Source: Rhodococcus koreensis
GTDB taxonomy: Bacteria > Actinomycetota > Actinomycetes > Mycobacteriales > Mycobacteriaceae
DNA: 64,000 bases
Direction of reading: 5' to 3'
Assembly: GCF_900105905.1 (NCBI RefSeq)
Contig: NZ_FNSV01000005.1
Span: 3,596,001 to 3,660,000, forward strand
Both the position numbers and the translations under genes were made by a program. The notes under the pieces are model-generated. The model had not been told where the DNA came from and did no database searches. It saw only the letters and a list, made by a program, of their open reading frames with translations. This document shows, one piece after another, positions 62,565 through 64,000 of the stretch; positions within the stretch are counted from its first letter, which is position 1; every line of letters starts with the position of its first letter.

Positions 62565-64000
62565 ATGTCCAAGCTCACAGAATCCCTCCAACGTCTCACA
62601 GGCGACCGTCGCGCAACGGTCGATGCGGTCACCGCTGCACCCACCCCGCTGCAGCCGATCGACCTCACCGACGATGCGGTCGTCGCCGAAGTACTCGACC
62701 TCGCCGTGCGAGTCGGTGAAGTCCTCCTCGCGTCCGGCACCGGTGCGATGGACACCGCCGAACAGGTGCAGTTCATCGCCGCCACGTACGGCCTCGCCCA
62801 GTGCGATGTGGATGTCACGTACAACTCCATCGTGCTGTCGGCGTACCGCGGGCCCACCCTCCCGCCGGCGAGCACCATGCGGATCGTGCACTACCGCTCG
62901 ATGGACTTCACCCGGCTCGCGGCGGTCGACCGGCTCACCCGGCGCATCCGCCGGGAAGCGGTCACCCCCGGCGAGGCGCACGAGGCCCTGACCGCGGTCA
63001 CCACGGCGCCGCACCCGTACAACCGCTGGATCGCGACGCTCGCCTGGGCGTCGATGGCCGCGTCGGTGTCCGTGTTGATGGGTGGTGGTGTGCTGGTCGC
63101 GTCCGTCGCCTTCCTGACGACGATGGTGATCTACCGGGTCAACCGCGTCCTCAACCGCATCGGTCTGCCGTTCTTCTTCCAGCAGGTGGCGGGCGGCCTG
63201 GTGGCCGCGACCCCGGCGGCGACGCTCTACACGTTCCAGGATCAGCTGGGTGTCGAGATCAGACCGTCGCAGATCATTTCGGCCGGTGTGGTGGTGCTGT
63301 TGTCCGGGCTGTCACTGGTCGGTTCCGTGCAGGACGCCATCACGGGAGCACCGATCACGGCGGCGGCGCGATTCTTCGAAGTGGTCATGATGACCGGCGG
63401 CATCATCGCCGGTGTGGCCATCTCGTTGCGTCTGACCGGCGTGCTGGGTTCGACCCTGCCCCCGGTCAACGTCGAGATCACCGAACTCGTGCAACTCCCC
63501 GTGCTGGTGATGTCGGGCGCTTTCGCGTCGATGTTCTATGCACTGGCCTGTTACGCCGAGCAGCGGGCCCTGACGGCCGCGTGGTTCGGCGGCGCGGCAG
63601 GCGCGCTCGTGTACATGGTGGCGCACCAGTTCGGCATCGGCCCGATCATCGGTTCGGCACTCGCCGCCACCGTGGTCGGCTTCGCCGGTGGTCTGATGGC
63701 CCGCCGCGCGCTCACGCCGCCATTGGTCGTCGTGGTGGCGGGTATCACGCCGCTGCTGCCGGGTCTGTCCCTGTACCGGGGTCTGTACGCCCTGCTCAAC
63801 AACGAGGTGGTGATCGGACTGGGCTCGCTGCTGGCGGCGTTCGGTATCGGTTGCGCGCTCGCGGCCGGCGTCACACTCGGCGAATGGATCGCCCGGACCC
63901 TGCGGAGGCCGCGCATCCTGCGCCGCACAGACGACATCCGCCGCCCCGTCTTCAAGACGAGGCGGCGGAAGCCGGTCGAAACACACACACAGAAGGCGGC
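62565..64000 (+). CDS. Threonine/serine exporter family protein (ThrE type), 3' end cut by the window edge
   Basis: About 478 residues are present. The N-terminal soluble domain (VVAEVLDLAVRVGEVLLASG, GTGAMDTAEQVQFIAATYGL, CDVDVTYNSIVLSAYRG) is the DUF1212/ThrE domain, and about ten membrane helices follow (ATLAWASMAASVSVLMGGGV onward to IGLGSLLAAFGIGCALAAGV), ending in an Arg-rich tail. In Corynebacterium ThrE exports L-threonine and L-serine; that role is likely here. It begins one base after the NTF2-like gene stop. Few residues can be missing, as the family ends near 480-500. Confidence 0.9.
   Translation, partial: MSKLTESLQRLTGDRRATVDAVTAAPTPLQPIDLTDDAVVAEVLDLAVRVGEVLLASGTGAMDTAEQVQFIAATYGLAQCDVDVTYNSIVLSAYRGPTLPPASTMRIVHYRSMDFTRLAAVDRLTRRIRREAVTPGEAHEALTAVTTAPHPYNRWIATLAWASMAASVSVLMGGGVLVASVAFLTTMVIYRVNRVLNRIGLPFFFQQVAGGLVAATPAATLYTFQDQLGVEIRPSQIISAGVVVLLSGLSLVGSVQDAITGAPITAAARFFEVVMMTGGIIAGVAISLRLTGVLGSTLPPVNVEITELVQLPVLVMSGAFASMFYALACYAEQRALTAAWFGGAAGALVYMVAHQFGIGPIIGSALAATVVGFAGGLMARRALTPPLVVVVAGITPLLPGLSLYRGLYALLNNEVVIGLGSLLAAFGIGCALAAGVTLGEWIARTLRRPRILRRTDDIRRPVFKTRRRKPVETHTQKA

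Overview
The window reads as chromosomal DNA of a high-GC, mycolic-acid actinomycete, most likely a Rhodococcus of the R. jostii/R. opacus type. This rests on codon use, GTG starts, family content (PhoP/PhoR, SigF-like and SigJ-like sigma factors, HspR-like MerR proteins, many SDRs and acyl-CoA dehydrogenases), and the order purB - purD - HIT - phoR - phoP, which recalls the Mycobacterium tuberculosis Rv0757-Rv0777 neighbourhood (from memory, not searched).

1-11.5 kb: partial purB, a TetR regulator, a secreted TAP-like hydrolase, small membrane or lipoprotein genes (DUF998, double PepSY, DUF1707, PLDc_N), a class I aminotransferase, a LysR regulator divergent from an MHS-type transporter / 3-hydroxybutyrate dehydrogenase operon, and purD.

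11.6-42.8 kb: a catabolic island of about 29 genes. It holds two ABC importers (one branched-chain type with LivM, LivG and LivF fused in a single chain; one ferric/polyamine type with a double permease), five SDRs, FAD and old-yellow-enzyme oxidoreductases, alpha/beta and metallo-beta-lactamase hydrolases, an EthD protein and a TetR regulator. It also holds a ten-gene operon (40.7 to 30.7 kb) with enoyl-CoA hydratase, DUF35, SCP-x-type thiolase, two acyl-CoA dehydrogenases, an APH-fold kinase, two SDRs, an alcohol dehydrogenase and an acyl-CoA synthetase. Eleven copies of an 18-bp dyad, TGAACTGANNTCAGTTCA, lie in front of nearly every transcription unit, including the TetR gene. I infer one regulon for import and CoA-dependent breakdown of a carboxylated cyclic or branched substrate. 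The kinase/ACAD10-11-type dehydrogenase pair points to a 4-hydroxyacyl-CoA step like that of levulinate (Lva) catabolism.

42.8-49.6 kb: a GT2-GtrA / GT39 glycosyltransferase operon, a HIT protein, PhoR and PhoP, with PhoP-box-like direct repeats before both phoP and the glycosyltransferase operon. Beyond phoP are two unannotatable but clearly paralogous 35-residue peptide genes. Four copies of a 46-bp palindrome lie at about 11.6, 18.8, 42.8 and 46.3 kb; two of them sit exactly at the island edges.

49.6-64 kb: a guanidine-III riboswitch in front of a SugE/Gdx exporter, a decapeptide-repeat protein, a lipoprotein, an epoxide hydrolase, two short MerR regulators sharing a 24-bp candidate operator, a SigF-like sigma factor, an ECF41/SigJ-type sigma factor divergent from its oxidoreductase, a GH15 enzyme, a TetR regulator, a secreted lipase, an orphan sigma-region-4 protein, tRNA-Thr(UGU), an NTF2-like protein and a partial ThrE-type exporter.
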